This document shows, in pieces, positions 1-9,034 of a stretch of 26,316 nt of DNA (the stretch's first letter is position 1; each line of letters opens with the position of its first letter). The notes under the pieces were generated by a model. That model searched no databases and was not told the origin of the DNA. It saw only the letters and a list, made by a program, of their open reading frames with translations. The position numbers were made by a program, and so were the translations under genes. Origin of the DNA: Reticulitermes lucifugus. Taxonomy: Eukaryota; Arthropoda; Insecta; Blattodea; Rhinotermitidae. The stretch spans positions 1-26,316 of the forward strand of contig JAKCWW010004080.1 in NCBI GenBank assembly GCA_026260175.1, given 5' to 3'.

Positions 1-460
1 TTTATCTCTTATATGTGGGTTTGCTACTGCACGGCCAAGCCTCTAAATCCCGGATAGACTTATAAAACACGCTGTACTGTGACATGTTATGGCTTTTATC
101 AGAAGCTATCATCAGGCATATATAAAATACTATATATCACAACGGGATGTCACACGTACAGATACATTGCGAGCGTCGTACTGGGTGAATGGCGCATTAC
201 TAGATCAGTCTATACATATAAAGCTACTTAGTAGCCATTATTAGACCCGTGAAAATATTATCCGTTTTTGAATATTATTTGTAGGTCAGCGTATCATTCC
301 TTTCGTGGCAGTGAAAGAGTGGATATAAATAGCATTTGTAACAATCGGTATAGAAGTGTAGAAAATAGGCAAAGTTTAAGGATCATTAAGTAGTGTTATT
401 ATAAACACTGACAGCGCTCCGACGTAACGGCGATCATCTCTGCAACTGTCGTTTCTGTTC
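1..460. other. Anonymous noncoding DNA
   Basis: No open frame of note and no recognised repeat. The composition is AT-rich and mixed. It ends where the 3' tail of a minus-strand SINE-A begins. Confidence 0.5.
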
Positions 461-710
461 CGTGGCGCAGCAGCCCAACTGGGGACTAGGCCGCCTTCGC
501 TTGACGTTTCTAGATCATATACAATTAGACACACGCACCCGGTAGGACTCCTCTGAAAGAGTGATCAGCTTATCTCTGAGGCCGCTACCTATACAACACA
601 CAAAAACACAAGAGACGAATATCCATGCTTACAGCGGGTTCGAACCCGCGATCCCAGCAATCAAGCAGCTTTAAACCTACGCTTTAGACCGATCGGCCAC
701 CGGGATTGGC
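461..710 (-). mobile_element. SINE-A copy 1 (tRNA-derived SINE, reverse)
   Basis: Read on the minus strand, this is a tRNA-like head (5' end near 710) followed by a body shared with three other copies in the window (7939-8187, 19026-19285, 23581-23830). The plus strand shows the reversed B box as gggttcgaacccg near 636-650 and the reversed 5' end as ccaccgggattggc at the right edge. The body carries the family blocks that read on the minus strand as an 'agtcctac' box and a GATCA-containing box. SINEs are RNA polymerase III transcripts copied by LINE machinery. This copy is divergent from the 23.6 kb copy, and I see no clear target duplication, so it is probably old. Confidence 0.85.
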
Positions 711-1040
711 CCAACTCTTATTTACAACGCAGAAATTTAAATAAACAAAAGTTAATATTATCCATATTCCGTGCAGTAAGACAGGTCACGGTATATATTC
801 CAACTGCACATTCATCCGTGGTGACATGAACAACCACAGCAGACACAGGGACATATCCCTGAAAACGAAAATGGATTTTTGCAACAGATGTTTGTTTGAA
901 ATCAAATAACAACTATTATGATACACATTCTGCATTATGCTTTGTACTTCTTTAACCATTTTAACTTTTGTATTTCAAATTTACTATTGCACGTCTATGA
1001 CGTAACTAGTCATTACTGTATTTTTCTTTGTTGAATACCT
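711..1040. other. Anonymous noncoding DNA
   Basis: AT-rich sequence. A 64-codon minus-strand frame at 718-912 has no recognisable motif and is not called. Nothing else seen up to the hammerhead-like motif at 1041. Confidence 0.4.
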
Positions 1041-1076
1041 CTCTGAAAATGGCTGAAAAGGCCGAAATATGTAGGA
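1041..1076 (+). ncRNA. Hammerhead-ribozyme-like motif, copy 1
   Basis: Core box CTGAAAA at 1043-1049 (canonical CTGANGA with G8 changed to A), a spacer T, a short stem GGC (1051-1053) with GCC (1061-1063) closed by a small A-rich loop, then GAAAT (1064-1068), AT, GTA (1071-1073) and GGA (1074-1076). TCT just before the core can pair with GGA (one G-U). The layout matches the copies at 2542, 2703 and 13477. The G8 change would be expected to destroy cleavage, so this is a fossil if it was ever a ribozyme. The spacer T between core and stem II departs from the textbook hammerhead. Confidence 0.45.
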
Positions 1077-2159
1077 AGATTACTATATGTTTTTATATTA
1101 TTGTATCTAATTACAATGCAGTTGTTGGAATATATACTGTGAAATAAACAACTTTGATACTCAAACACAGTTTAAGTGTATCACTGCTGTCTAGTGCCAT
1201 CTGCTGCGAGATGTTCATTAGTGAATCTCGCATTTTTCCTTCGATGTTGCATGAGATAATGCTCCGTGTTTACAACATTACGCTCCTAGTGTCGTAGCTA
1301 GCAGGGATGGTTGCAATTATTCACGCCGCTTCCTTTCCAATCCTAAGAAAGTCTTCATTGAAATTCTTAAGATTTTGCCCACTTTAATAGGCACTGTAAT
1401 GACCTGGAGAAGAAAGAGTATAAGTATGCAGTTCTTGCGTAGTGAGAAAGAAGTCTTTGAAGCCTCCGTTGAAATGGGAGATTTATGTAGGACAAGTTTG
1501 AACTTGTGTTTGAAAACAAGGCGGTGGAGCTTTATGAGGCTTGAAGGTAAAGTTTTACACTCTTTAGATCGTGGCTCTCGATAGATATGGGAGATTATTT
1601 TCGTGCTGTGGCCGCTTTACCCCTTGGTACATAGACTTTAGTATACGTTAATTAGGCCGCAGAGCATATTTCAATGTATTTTATTCCTCGGTACATTTTT
1701 ATGTATAATCAACAAGAAGTTGACCTAAAATGATATGCCGAAATGTATTCTTGCGAGTATAATACAGGAATTAGTTTTCTTCTCAGCTGTAGAAGAAATT
1801 TTATAGCAGTTTGCAGTTACGTATCTGCGCTGCGACGTTCTTCGAAGCGCTAATATTGCTACAGACTCCGCAAAGCTCAGCCCAACAGTGAATGGACTGT
1901 ACCACTAATCTTCCACATCTTCTGTGCGGTCAGGTCATAACACCTGTCTGTGTAGCATATTCAAAACAGATGACTCATTGTTATCTGTGGTTCCACAGCT
2001 GTAATTACCTCAATTGCTGCGCGGAGGGGATCTCAGGATTGTGATCTTTAAGACACCGGAAGTTCACACGGTTTCTTGCTGCACCTATTTTTGCCTATGA
2101 AGTCCAGATTTATAACTGTGAGTCTGATCTCCAATATGGATATGAATCCTGACTCTAAT
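1077..2159. other. Anonymous noncoding DNA
   Basis: No recognised coding or mobile sequence. A short frame at 1375-1584 lacks motifs. The first 100 bases may still belong to the repeat that carries the hammerhead-like motif. Confidence 0.4.
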
Positions 2160-2450
2160 TAAGTCTCGTACCCAAAGGGAAGTGCATATTGTAGACTGAA
2201 GTCCATTGAGAACAGGGAGCTGAATAGTGTATTTGAAGCTAAGAGAGGCGATGTATCAGAAAGGAGAAAATTGCATGATTGCTGCTGTTCGTGTACTATT
2301 ATTAGGGAGATAAAATTAAAGAAGATGAGATGGACAGCACTTGTAGAACGCATAGAAGAGAAAAGTGCATGCAGAATGCTGGTTGAAAAACGTAAACAGA
2401 AGAGGCCATTTTGGAATATAGGCGTAGAGGGGATTAATACTAAAGTGGAT
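2160..2450 (+). pseudogene. Decayed LINE ORF2 C-terminal fragment
   Basis: The translated fragment matches the region downstream of the reverse transcriptase in a very abundant insect non-LTR retrotransposon. From about 2190 one frame reads CRLKSIENRELNSVFEAKRG, then a KLHD block, then KKMRW near 2322, a CRMLVEKRKQKRP block near 2370 and NTKVDF ending at about 2450. In the family these correspond to the 'EEHRL..FEN..L', 'RRxRWAGHVARM', 'GKPEGKRPLGRP' and 'NIKMDL' blocks (recalled, not searched). The same 'EEHRL..FEN' block occurs at 19927-19960, so two members lie in the window. The catalytic RT domain is absent. The 5' boundary near 2160 is approximate, and a frame change precedes about 2190. 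A 348-bp element interrupts the coding sequence exactly at KVD, and coding similarity resumes at 2799. Confidence 0.75.
2441..2450 (+). repeat. Left copy of 10-bp target-site duplication
   Basis: TAAAGTGGAT, identical to 2799-2808. The flanking bases differ on both sides. It lies inside the LINE codons for KVD, and the second copy restarts the same reading, as expected if the element between them duplicated its target on insertion. Confidence 0.7.
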
Positions 2451-2541
2451 TTTATGTTCTTCATACAGTGCATATTCCCAAAATTAATACATCAACCAAC
2501 TTATGCACTTCATAAAATACAATACAAAACAAGTATCAAAC

Positions 2542-2579
2542 TCCTGCATGTTTCGGCACCGGGGTGCCATCGTCAGGGA
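2542..2579 (-). ncRNA. Hammerhead-ribozyme-like motif, copy 2 (reverse)
   Basis: On the minus strand: TCC (2577-2579), CTGACGA (2570-2576), spacer T, stem II GGCAC with GTGCC closed by CCCG, GAAAC (2550-2554), AT, GCA (2545-2547), GGA (2542-2544). TCC pairs with GGA as stem I. Core boxes are intact (N7 = C is allowed). The expected cleavage triplet NUH is changed to GCA, so cleavage is unlikely. It is the inverted partner of the copy at 2703-2740. Confidence 0.55.
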
Positions 2580-2702
2580 TTTATTTAGAACAAAGGATTA
2601 GAGGCCCAACATGCTAATCTAGGTATTTCATTGTATTGTATTGTTTGGCAATACAGTACCTAGATTAGCGTGTTGGGCTTGTACTCCTTCGTTCTAAATA
2701 AC

Positions 2703-2740
2703 TCCCTGATGATGGCACCCCGGTGCCGAAACATGTAGGA
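2703..2740 (+). ncRNA. Hammerhead-ribozyme-like motif, copy 3 (best preserved)
   Basis: TCC (2703-2705), CTGATGA (2706-2712), spacer T (2713), stem II GGCAC/GTGCC with loop CCCG (2714-2727), GAAAC (2728-2732), AT, GTA (2735-2737), GGA (2738-2740). All hammerhead core nucleotides are present, the putative cleavage triplet GUA fits NUH, and TCC pairs with GGA as stem I. After a mismatch the AT-rich flanks can extend the pairing. Stem III is reduced to the C-G closing pair with a two-base loop, the layout reported for hammerhead variants of Penelope-like elements that are thought to act as dimers. The extra T before stem II is non-canonical but recurs in most copies here. Confidence 0.6.
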
Positions 2741-2798
2741 TTTAATACTTGTATTGAATTGTATTTTATTGAGTGCATATTTTGGTTGATCTATTGAT

Positions 2799-2870
2799 TA
2801 AAGTGGATGTTAAAGAAACAATATGTTATGAAATTTACTACAGTTAACTGGCTTGCGAGTGCTAATATTA
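2799..2870 (+). pseudogene. Continuation of the interrupted LINE relic
   Basis: Starting in the right-hand target duplication, one frame reads KVDVKETICYEIYYS, a stop, then LACEC. This aligns position by position with the family block 'KMDLRE.(G)Y..RDWINLAQDR' (recalled). The fit of K.D..E at the start and LA.E at the end, directly following the point where the left fragment stops, supports one LINE copy split by the foldback element. Similarity fades after about 2870. Confidence 0.55.
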
Positions 2871-4595
2871 GCGGGCCCTTTTGCACGACGTAATGAATAC
2901 TCGTATTCGAGCTTCATACTATGGCTTTATGTAGTTCTGCGGTCTTTGACTCTCAGGAAAGAAAAAGCTTTGAAAAAATGCGAGAACAAAGTCTGTGTCT
3001 GTGAATGTCCTTGCACGCATGTACGGCTCATTGTCTACCTTTGTCCGGGCTCAGATGTCCGCTTGGGCTGCCTGACCTTGAGGATGTGGGCAATACGCTC
3101 TATCGAATCGTCGGAACAGTGAAACGTCCGAGAAGCCTTTGCGTTTTATCAATACCTCTGTGTGAACCCCAAACCTTTGAACAGGGTATCATGCAGATAA
3201 AGATCGTATTAATGAAGTAATCTTTTAAAACTAGTCTCGTTATTTAATAGACATCTCATACTCATGATTTCAGCCCAGACGCGCTGCAGAGCAAAGGTAG
3301 AAGTTGTTTTTAAAATATTACAGGGTCAGAATTGGCTCGTTCCTTTTAAGGAGTACAAAGACGAGAGCAATGCAAGACCACAATGGAGAAGCTTCTTGCT
3401 TGCTCTTTGAAAGAGTGTTAGTAGTGTTACTGGTGATGGGAGGCGTGGAGGTTACTGCGGACCCTCTGACAGAGTAAATTAAAACAGGTCGAATACTGCC
3501 TCACCTGAGAAAAGAAGATACAGAAAGCAAAGTTCCACAGAAGTTGTTGGCGACTCAAATCAACAGATTAGTGATAAGAAGAAGAAAACTAAATACCTTG
3601 GAGGGAGATTTGAGGGAATGAGAGCAGCAGTGAAGGGGGCGATTTGGAGTAAAATAAAATCGAACAAACGATGAAGAAATGGGAAGAGAGGCAACAGTCA
3701 GTGGACGATAAAGTGAACTGGTTGGAAAAGAAGCGAAGGGAAAATTAAGATAGCGATTTTCCGGATCTGGGTTTGGTGGAGTTGGGGGGGGGGGGGGCGG
3801 ACGAGAATTACATGAACGTGGATATAGTGACAAAGTTTATGAAAGAGGCAAACTAGTGAAGGAACGGTGTAAACAAATAGCATAAATCTAGAATGGGTGG
3901 TTTGCATGAGGCAGAAGAATATATGTGGGAGAATAGAAATTCTGGTGGGATGACGTCAGCGGTGCAGCAAAGAGGGGGAGATGAGTTAGATGGGAAACCT
4001 GCAGGCAAGGCAACCCACATCGCAAAGGCGGGAGAACGAAATTATGAAAATTAAGAAAGGTGAATGAACAGAACGCAGATCTTGTCATCAGCAACTGCTT
4101 CGTTTGTAGAACTGTGGATGGGCGCTCTGTAAAGACAATGGCTCATCTGTTGAGAGGATAAAAGAGAGGATGAATAGAAGAGAATTAACACCGGTACAGT
4201 ACAAGGATGTGTGGCAGGTTCACTGGAAGTTGGGTTTTGGAATGTGGAGATTCTCGGAAGAAAACTGGGGAATAAAGTTCGTATAAACTGTTTGAATTAA
4301 CATATATATCGAGAGGCTGAGAGGTGGATGGGTGGAGAGGTTACTTAGATGAAAGTTTAGAAAGGCGAAATGAGAAATTTGTTGACACTAAAGGCGAAAC
4401 GACTTGTATTAATCGAGTTGGGAGAAGTGGTATTAAGTACTGGTGCCGGAAGGTGGTTTGCAAAATTTGATTCATTTTAACTTTGGAACAGAAATTATGT
4501 GTAATCATACATTTTTAATGTTAATCCTAGAAAGTAAACTAGACGTAGATGGAAACTGGTGACGCAGCAGAGGCAAAGCTAGCTCAGAAGAAATA
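2871..4595. other. Anonymous DNA with a purine-rich tract
   Basis: No recognised gene. From about 3540 to 4400 the plus strand is markedly rich in A and G. This creates long proline- and serine-rich shadow frames on the minus strand (3555-3833, 3698-3907, 3888-4094) that are low-complexity and not credible genes. Confidence 0.45.
3784..3797 (+). repeat. Homopolymer G run (14 bases)
   Basis: Uninterrupted run of G inside the purine-rich tract. The length is likely to be unreliable in sequencing and polymorphic. Confidence 0.9.
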
Positions 4596-4599
4596 AATT

Positions 4600-4820
4600 T
4601 TCAGGCTTCTGGCGGCTATTGTTGATCCGGTGGTGTTTTCTTTCGAGTTGGAGACAATATTACGAACCTGAGCTCCCATTGCTCTGATTGGTCACATTTC
4701 CTCCAAACTTCTTATACAACCGACACATTCGTTTCTTCCAAACCACTTCAGCGCCCACGTGTACCAGATTCAGTCACCCTGAATTTGAAGAGTTTACGTT
4801 CCTTCGAAACGTCAGAAAAC
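4600..4820 (+). repeat. Interspersed repeat fragment, related to 5388-5510
   Basis: The block beginning TTCAGGCTTC, followed by GGCGGCTATTGTTGATC and a TGGTGTTTTCT-like string, recurs at 5388-5440 with about the same spacing. Downstream, a loose hammerhead-like pattern is seen: CTGAATTTGAAGAG at 4780-4793, then CCTTCGAAACGTC ending at 4813. The 3' limit of the repeat is uncertain. A 74-codon frame over this block is repeat-derived. Confidence 0.45.
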
Positions 4821-5385
4821 TATCTGCTGCACGGCGCAGTAACGCCAGCACCAAAAACCATAGTCTGAGAAGACAGTTACAAGTGCAGTCAAACGGTATC
4901 AAGATCGTGTGACTGCAATGAGGCATTGTAGCAGTTGTCCGTGTTTTAGCGAAAGGTATAAGAACCTCTTGAATACACTGAAACGATATTAGCATCTGTC
5001 TGTTTTTAAGGCACAAAGGCCTATTCATTACATTGAGAGGTAATAGCAGGTGTCCGTGTTTTATGGGAATAAAAATGACGATACAGTATCATGAGTTTGT
5101 TAAGACTGAATATGGGTATCGTAAGAGAGCCGGACCGAATATGGGAACTTTTGAGGAAGAGGCAGAGTAGAATGGTGTTGGTTTGCTGAGGACTGTAGGG
5201 AATAAAGGCGATTATTAAAGCAATTTTACAATTTATATGAATATGTTGATATATATATATATAAAATATTACAAGCACAATGTACGGAATGAATGATATT
5301 AAAATTACGTTTTTTTGAAAAAGTAAGAAAACTGAAGAAGAAGGAATGTTGGCTAATGAATGATCAGAAACTATACATAATATTG
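4821..5385. other. Anonymous DNA with short AT microsatellite
   Basis: No gene recognised. A short (AT)n run lies near 5250-5264. A 159-codon minus-strand frame (5021-5500) runs through this and into the neighbouring repeat. It has no domain I can name and biased low-complexity segments. Confidence 0.4.
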
Positions 5386-5387
5386 AT

Positions 5388-5515
5388 TTCAGGCTTCCGC
5401 CGCTATGTTGATGAAATCTGTGGTCTTCTGTGTTATTACACGGCGTCTTGTGGTTATTGTTTACCGACGTTTCGGGACAACGTATCGGTCCCATCCTCAC
5501 GGGTCAAGAGTCAGA
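5388..5515 (+). repeat. Interspersed repeat with reverse hammerhead-like end
   Basis: Second copy of the block at 4600 (TTCAGGCTTC, CGCTATGTTGATGAAATC). It ends in a motif that on the minus strand reads GTGAGGA (5494-5500), spacer T, GGGAC / GTCCC stem (5474-5478 with 5488-5492), GAAAC (5469-5473), GTC (5466-5468), GGT (5463-5465). The first core base is G instead of C and stem I is imperfect, so this is a degenerate member of the motif family. The stem II arms pair perfectly over five bases with a long loop. Confidence 0.5.
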
Positions 5516-5889
5516 GTAGGAAAGAAAGCCTAATATATTAATGTGCACATGTACATATATTTTGAATATACAACAGCAGAAGAAACAAAATTCCAGTAGT
5601 ATGGCGAAGGCAGCAAACCTTATAGGCAGTCTATATGTGCCCAATTGGAACGCCAAATATGACGGTTAAACCCGATATAAAATACATATGAGTATATGAT
5701 AGTGAGTAGAGACTGCTCTGTGGGGTGCAGATATGGGGGGTTGGTTGGAGGGAAAATAGTAGACTTGATTCAGGAGAGATTTTGCAATAAATTATTGAAA
5801 ATTCCAAACGTGCGACTAATTAAGCAGCAGCCTGGGAATTGACATTCTTGCTGTCGTCAACCACAAAACATTTTGTTTCGTCAATGTAT
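5516..5889. other. Anonymous noncoding DNA
   Basis: No recognised feature. Confidence 0.35.
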
Positions 5890-5896
5890 ACTATAT

Positions 5897-5921
5897 GTTT
5901 CGGTCGTACTGACCTCCTCAG
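5897..5921 (-). ncRNA. Hammerhead-like core without visible stem I
   Basis: On the minus strand: CTGAGGA (5915-5921), then directly GGTC (5911-5914) and GACC (5902-5905) as a four-base stem around AGTAC, then GAAAC (5897-5901). This copy lacks the extra T and so matches the textbook core spacing. However, the flanks do not give an obvious stem I, so it may be a relic or a chance resemblance. An (AT)n run lies just downstream near 5961-5974. Confidence 0.35.
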
Positions 5922-5929
5922 GCGTTTTA

Positions 5930-7394
5930 ATACATGACTTTAAAAGACAAAATAAAATCCATATATATATATATGCATTATCTTAGGATAATAAATACTC
6001 GGATTCTTTGAAAGACAGGAAAATTGCGACTACCAGTGCGACTGTAAGCTTGTCAGGAAGTTCTCTGATGTGCGGTGTTATTTATTTTCTATGTGTAAAT
6101 TTAACATTTTATGTTTGTGCCGCAAGCGAGGCGAATGGTGGACCGTGACTCTCCTATTTAAAAGTAACGTGTCAGGCCGTTTGTAAGGATTCGCAAAAGA
6201 GCAGGTTTACTTCCAGACACGTAACGAGAGAAACTGTTAGTCTGAATTTTTTTTTATCTTTCCTCTGACCCTCTGACTTTTAAATACATATGGGGATGGA
6301 TGTATACAACTTTCACTCGCTGTGCGTGGTCAGCCGAGAGACGTCTTCTTCCGCCCGCTTAACCCGTTACAGCAACAGTGACTTAGAAACAGGAAAAGTG
6401 TAAATCTTACTTTTACTACTAAGTGTTTCCTTCAATTGTTTGATTGGTCCTATATGAAACAGTAATTTTGACAGACTATTAACCATTTAAGACATCGTGT
6501 TTACTGCTGTGTATTTTACCTGCTTTAACATGCAAAACCTTTTCATTTCCCACACGGAGTTCAGTTATGTGTTTCGCAAAATAACACCGACCCATATTTC
6601 TCTAAACAACGTTACACGGATACTTTTAGAATGGAAACTCTCTCTGTGAAGTGAGTCGTAAATATTTATCTACTAGTGTAATCATCGTTCAAAACGTTAA
6701 ACTTATTTTGTGATATATCACATTATAAAAAATAGTTTTGTAAGTCATCTCTTATGCATGAAAACCAATTAGTACTCGTAATAATTACTTCATTTTAACA
6801 CCCTGTTTCTGATAGAAGGGTTTGATATAATAAATTATTTGTTTCTATAATGACATTATGAGCTGATATATTTGTAATCCTTGAATTAAGAAGCTGGATA
6901 TTTTTTTACGATTGAAATCCTAATGAAAATTTTTAGGAGTAAGTCCTGCCCTATTTCTCATTTATATGTGTGTATATCGTGTCTTCAACGAAGCTTCAAA
7001 TTTGTAATTCTTATACTTTGGTTTAGGTTTTTGTTTGTGCTAAAATGGGACGCACCTTATTTAGTAATGTTACCAGCGTTGGGAAATATTATAGATTTAT
7101 TATTCAAAGAGATTGTTATACCTTGTCTTTGTGCGGTTTTAAGATGGGTTTGAACAGTGATTGTAGAAAGGACAGATAACAGAAATGGGGAAGGAATAAG
7201 ATAGAGACGACTTAAGGAGATGCAGGTAAGGAAGGGTTGAAGACGTAATGGGTTGAGGGATTAAGATGTTAAAAAGTTTACATCCGACAGATTAAAACTG
7301 TGCAGACGCCGAAAGCTAAAGATCAATCCCATAACGTGCCACAAGAGGTAAAAAGAGGAGTAAGGGTACAGCTCTACTCATTCGTAATCTCGAC
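5930..7394. other. Anonymous noncoding DNA
   Basis: About 1.45 kb of AT-rich sequence without recognised coding, RNA or repeat features. The frame at 6923-7153 has hydrophobic stretches but no motif and is not called. Confidence 0.4.
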
Positions 7395-7590
7395 GCTATT
7401 TGGCGATGGGTGGGTAAGGCCACGCCTCGTCCGCTTTATCCCCGAGAAATAGTCCCAGCTACGATTTTAGAGGAGGCTGGGTGGGCCCCAAGGCCAGTCT
7501 GGAAGATACGGAGAAAGAAGAACTCCTTGCTCCGATTGGGGTTCGAACCCCTGGACCGTGCAGCCCGTAGCGATTCGCTAGCCCGAAACG
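7395..7590 (-). mobile_element. SINE-C copy 1 (tRNA-derived SINE, reverse)
   Basis: On the minus strand a tRNA-like head (5' end near 7588) has an A-box-like CTAGCGAATCGCTACGGGC and a perfect B box GGGGTTCGAACCCC (plus-strand 7539-7552). The body then contains a GCAAGGAGTTCTTC box, a CCCACCCAGCCTC box and CTCGGGGATAAAGCGGACGAG. The same order of boxes, more degraded, occurs at 9485-9730. The plus-strand frame over this interval is a shadow. Confidence 0.7.
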
Positions 7591-7938
7591 CATAAGTTAA
7601 AAAGTTATTCCGAAAGAGTTGTGTAGTTTATATAAGAACTGCAGAGACTTTCTGCTGAAATTTTCAACCGGCGTTACATATGCTATTATAACAGTAAACT
7701 GCAGTTTGATTTCATTATTAATTACAACTTCATTGAATTAAATTTTTATGCAACCTGCCACTGTTTGAATTTAAGTTAAAAGAAATTAATTATGTTCATA
7801 ATTGAAACGGTGGAAAATAATTAACAAATGTTTTATGCTCAAAGAAGCGCAAACTGGTATTTGTTTTAAATATTTCGAAAATTTTCTTTTGTATTTGCAC
7901 ATAGCAACGACAGTTTTTGTCCTATTTCCTGTCTTTTA
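7591..7938. other. Anonymous noncoding DNA
   Basis: AT-rich. Nothing recognised before the SINE-A head. The frame at 7802-8107 begins here and continues into the SINE, so it is not a gene. Confidence 0.4.
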
Positions 7939-8187
7939 CCGATCCCAGTGGCCGCACGGCCTAAGGCATGGGTCTGCGGCCGCTTGCTTGCTGAGATTGT
8001 GGGTTCGAATTCCGCTAAGGGCATGGATGTCTGTCTCTTGTGAGTGTTTTGTGTTGTCAGGTAGAGATCTCTGGTTCGGGCCGATCACTTGTCCAGAGGA
8101 GTCCTAGGTGTGTCTGAATGTGACGTGAAACCTCGATGATGAGGAGGCCCTGGCCCAATAGGGGCTGTTGTGCCATTGTAAAAAAAT
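7939..8187 (+). mobile_element. SINE-A copy 2 (tRNA-derived SINE)
   Basis: Head GATCCCAGTGGCCGCACGGC, then CTAAGGCATGGGTCTGCGGC, a GGGTTCGAATTCC B box near 8001-8013, then the family body (ATGGATGTCTGTCTC, TGTGTTGTCAGGTAGAG, GATCACT, AGTCCTA) and a short A tail near 8180-8186. TGTCTTTT upstream (7930-7937) and TGTCTTCT after the tail (8187-8194) are a possible 8-base target duplication with one mismatch. It lies directly next to a repeat-G copy. Confidence 0.9.
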
Positions 8188-8199
8188 GTCTTCTGTGTT

Positions 8200-8610
8200 C
8201 GCACACCCGCTAAGGCGTTTATTATCTTCGCCATGACCGTCCTTTCGTCTCTCTGTCCGCGTGCATAAGCGCGGCTTCCACTGGGCTGATTTTCATGACA
8301 TTTGGTATTGTGAACTCGCATGAAAATCTGGCAAGAAAATCCAAATTTGGTTAAAATCGGACAAAAACATCGGGCATTGCACACGAAGACGTATGTTTTA
8401 TTGTTGCCGGCAACATAAAATCGCCATAAAAGAATTGTTGACATTAATATGTAGGGCAACAATGCAAAAGGAAAGCTGTTGTTGCACTTACTCGGCAACA
8501 ATGGTTAGGCGAACATTCCGGAATATTAAGTTATACGTACTTTGCCTGTTTCTTCACACTCAAGTGAGTTGTTTGTACAGTGTGCATTGTCAATGAACGT
8601 GTATGGCAAC
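8200..8610 (+). repeat. Repeat G copy (internally shortened)
   Basis: Contains a CGTCC/GTCCG-rich stretch (8228-8260), ATTTTCATGA, a GTTAAAATCGGACAA block at 8351-8365 and CGGCAACAATGGTTAGGCGA at 8493-8512. The last block recurs as CGGCAACAATGGTTACGCGA at 16980-16999, and the TTAAAATCGGACAA block recurs near 12630. The distance between landmarks is shorter than in the 16.5 kb copy, so about 150 bases have been lost. It has no coding capacity, and its class is unknown. The overlapping frames are shadows. Confidence 0.6.
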
Positions 8611-9000
8611 TACAGCATGCTGTAGTGCGACACTTGTTAAATTCCACGTATCTTTAGAAGCCATGGGTCTTCTTATTAGCACCTATCCCAGGAAACGTTT
8701 AGTTGGTTATAGGTAACGCCTAAACTATTGAACCGAATTTAGCACTCGGAAATACTACTTGAAGAGTTTAAATTAATGTTATCGGAAAGTATTCCTAAGA
8801 GTCTGTAACTTGTAGCCTTACTCACAGGGCTTAGTTGCTGACAAATTTAACAATGGACTTTGTCGTATCACCGCGATATGTTTTCTTTACAATTTTCGGT
8901 TCACGTATTAGGGCATATCTCAAAATTTTCGGGACTAATACTCAATTAAGATTACCATAGTCTGCGGAATGATAACGCTTAGCATGACATAAACTTGTTA
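8611..9000. other. Anonymous noncoding DNA
   Basis: No recognised feature. Confidence 0.35.
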
Positions 9001-9002
9001 AC

Positions 9003-9034
9003 GTTTCGTACGCACGTGTTCTTTCGATCATCAG
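9003..9034 (-). ncRNA. Weak hammerhead-like motif (reverse)
   Basis: On the minus strand CTGATGA (9028-9034) is followed by a 20-base insert and GAAAC (9003-9007), then GTT. Core boxes are exact but the insert folds poorly (only TCG/CGA at its ends). Listed as a degenerate relative of the better copies. Confidence 0.3.

Larger units (their letters stand above)
2451..2798. mobile_element. Foldback element carrying two opposed hammerhead-like motifs
   Basis: A 348-bp insertion in the LINE relic with long inverted arms, about 2487-2640 and 2647-2798, meeting at a short centre rich in attgtattg. Matching landmarks read outward on both arms: AGGTA with CTAATCT, GCCCAACA, TTCTAAATAA-like, the hammerhead-like block, ATACTTG/CAAGTAT, TAAAATAC and GATCAACC/CATCAACC. 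The arms have diverged by scattered substitutions, and the left end has about 35 extra bases before the arm begins. It has no protein-coding capacity. Transcribed through, it would form a long hairpin RNA. A 10-bp duplication (2441-2450, 2799-2808) marks it as a transposed unit rather than a local inversion. The superfamily is unknown; 9-10-bp duplications are seen in foldback and MULE-type elements, and the hammerhead content instead suggests retroelement-related sequence. Confidence 0.7.

Noticed and set aside
3555-4094. Proline/serine-rich minus-strand frames
   Set aside because: They are the complement of a purine-rich tract including a 14-base G run. Low complexity explains them.
5021-5500. 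159-codon minus-strand open frame, the longest in the window
   Set aside because: It crosses a microsatellite-rich stretch and enters an interspersed repeat. The composition is irregular, and no domain or signal is recognisable.
7410-7595. 61-codon plus frame
   Set aside because: It lies on the opposite strand of SINE-C.
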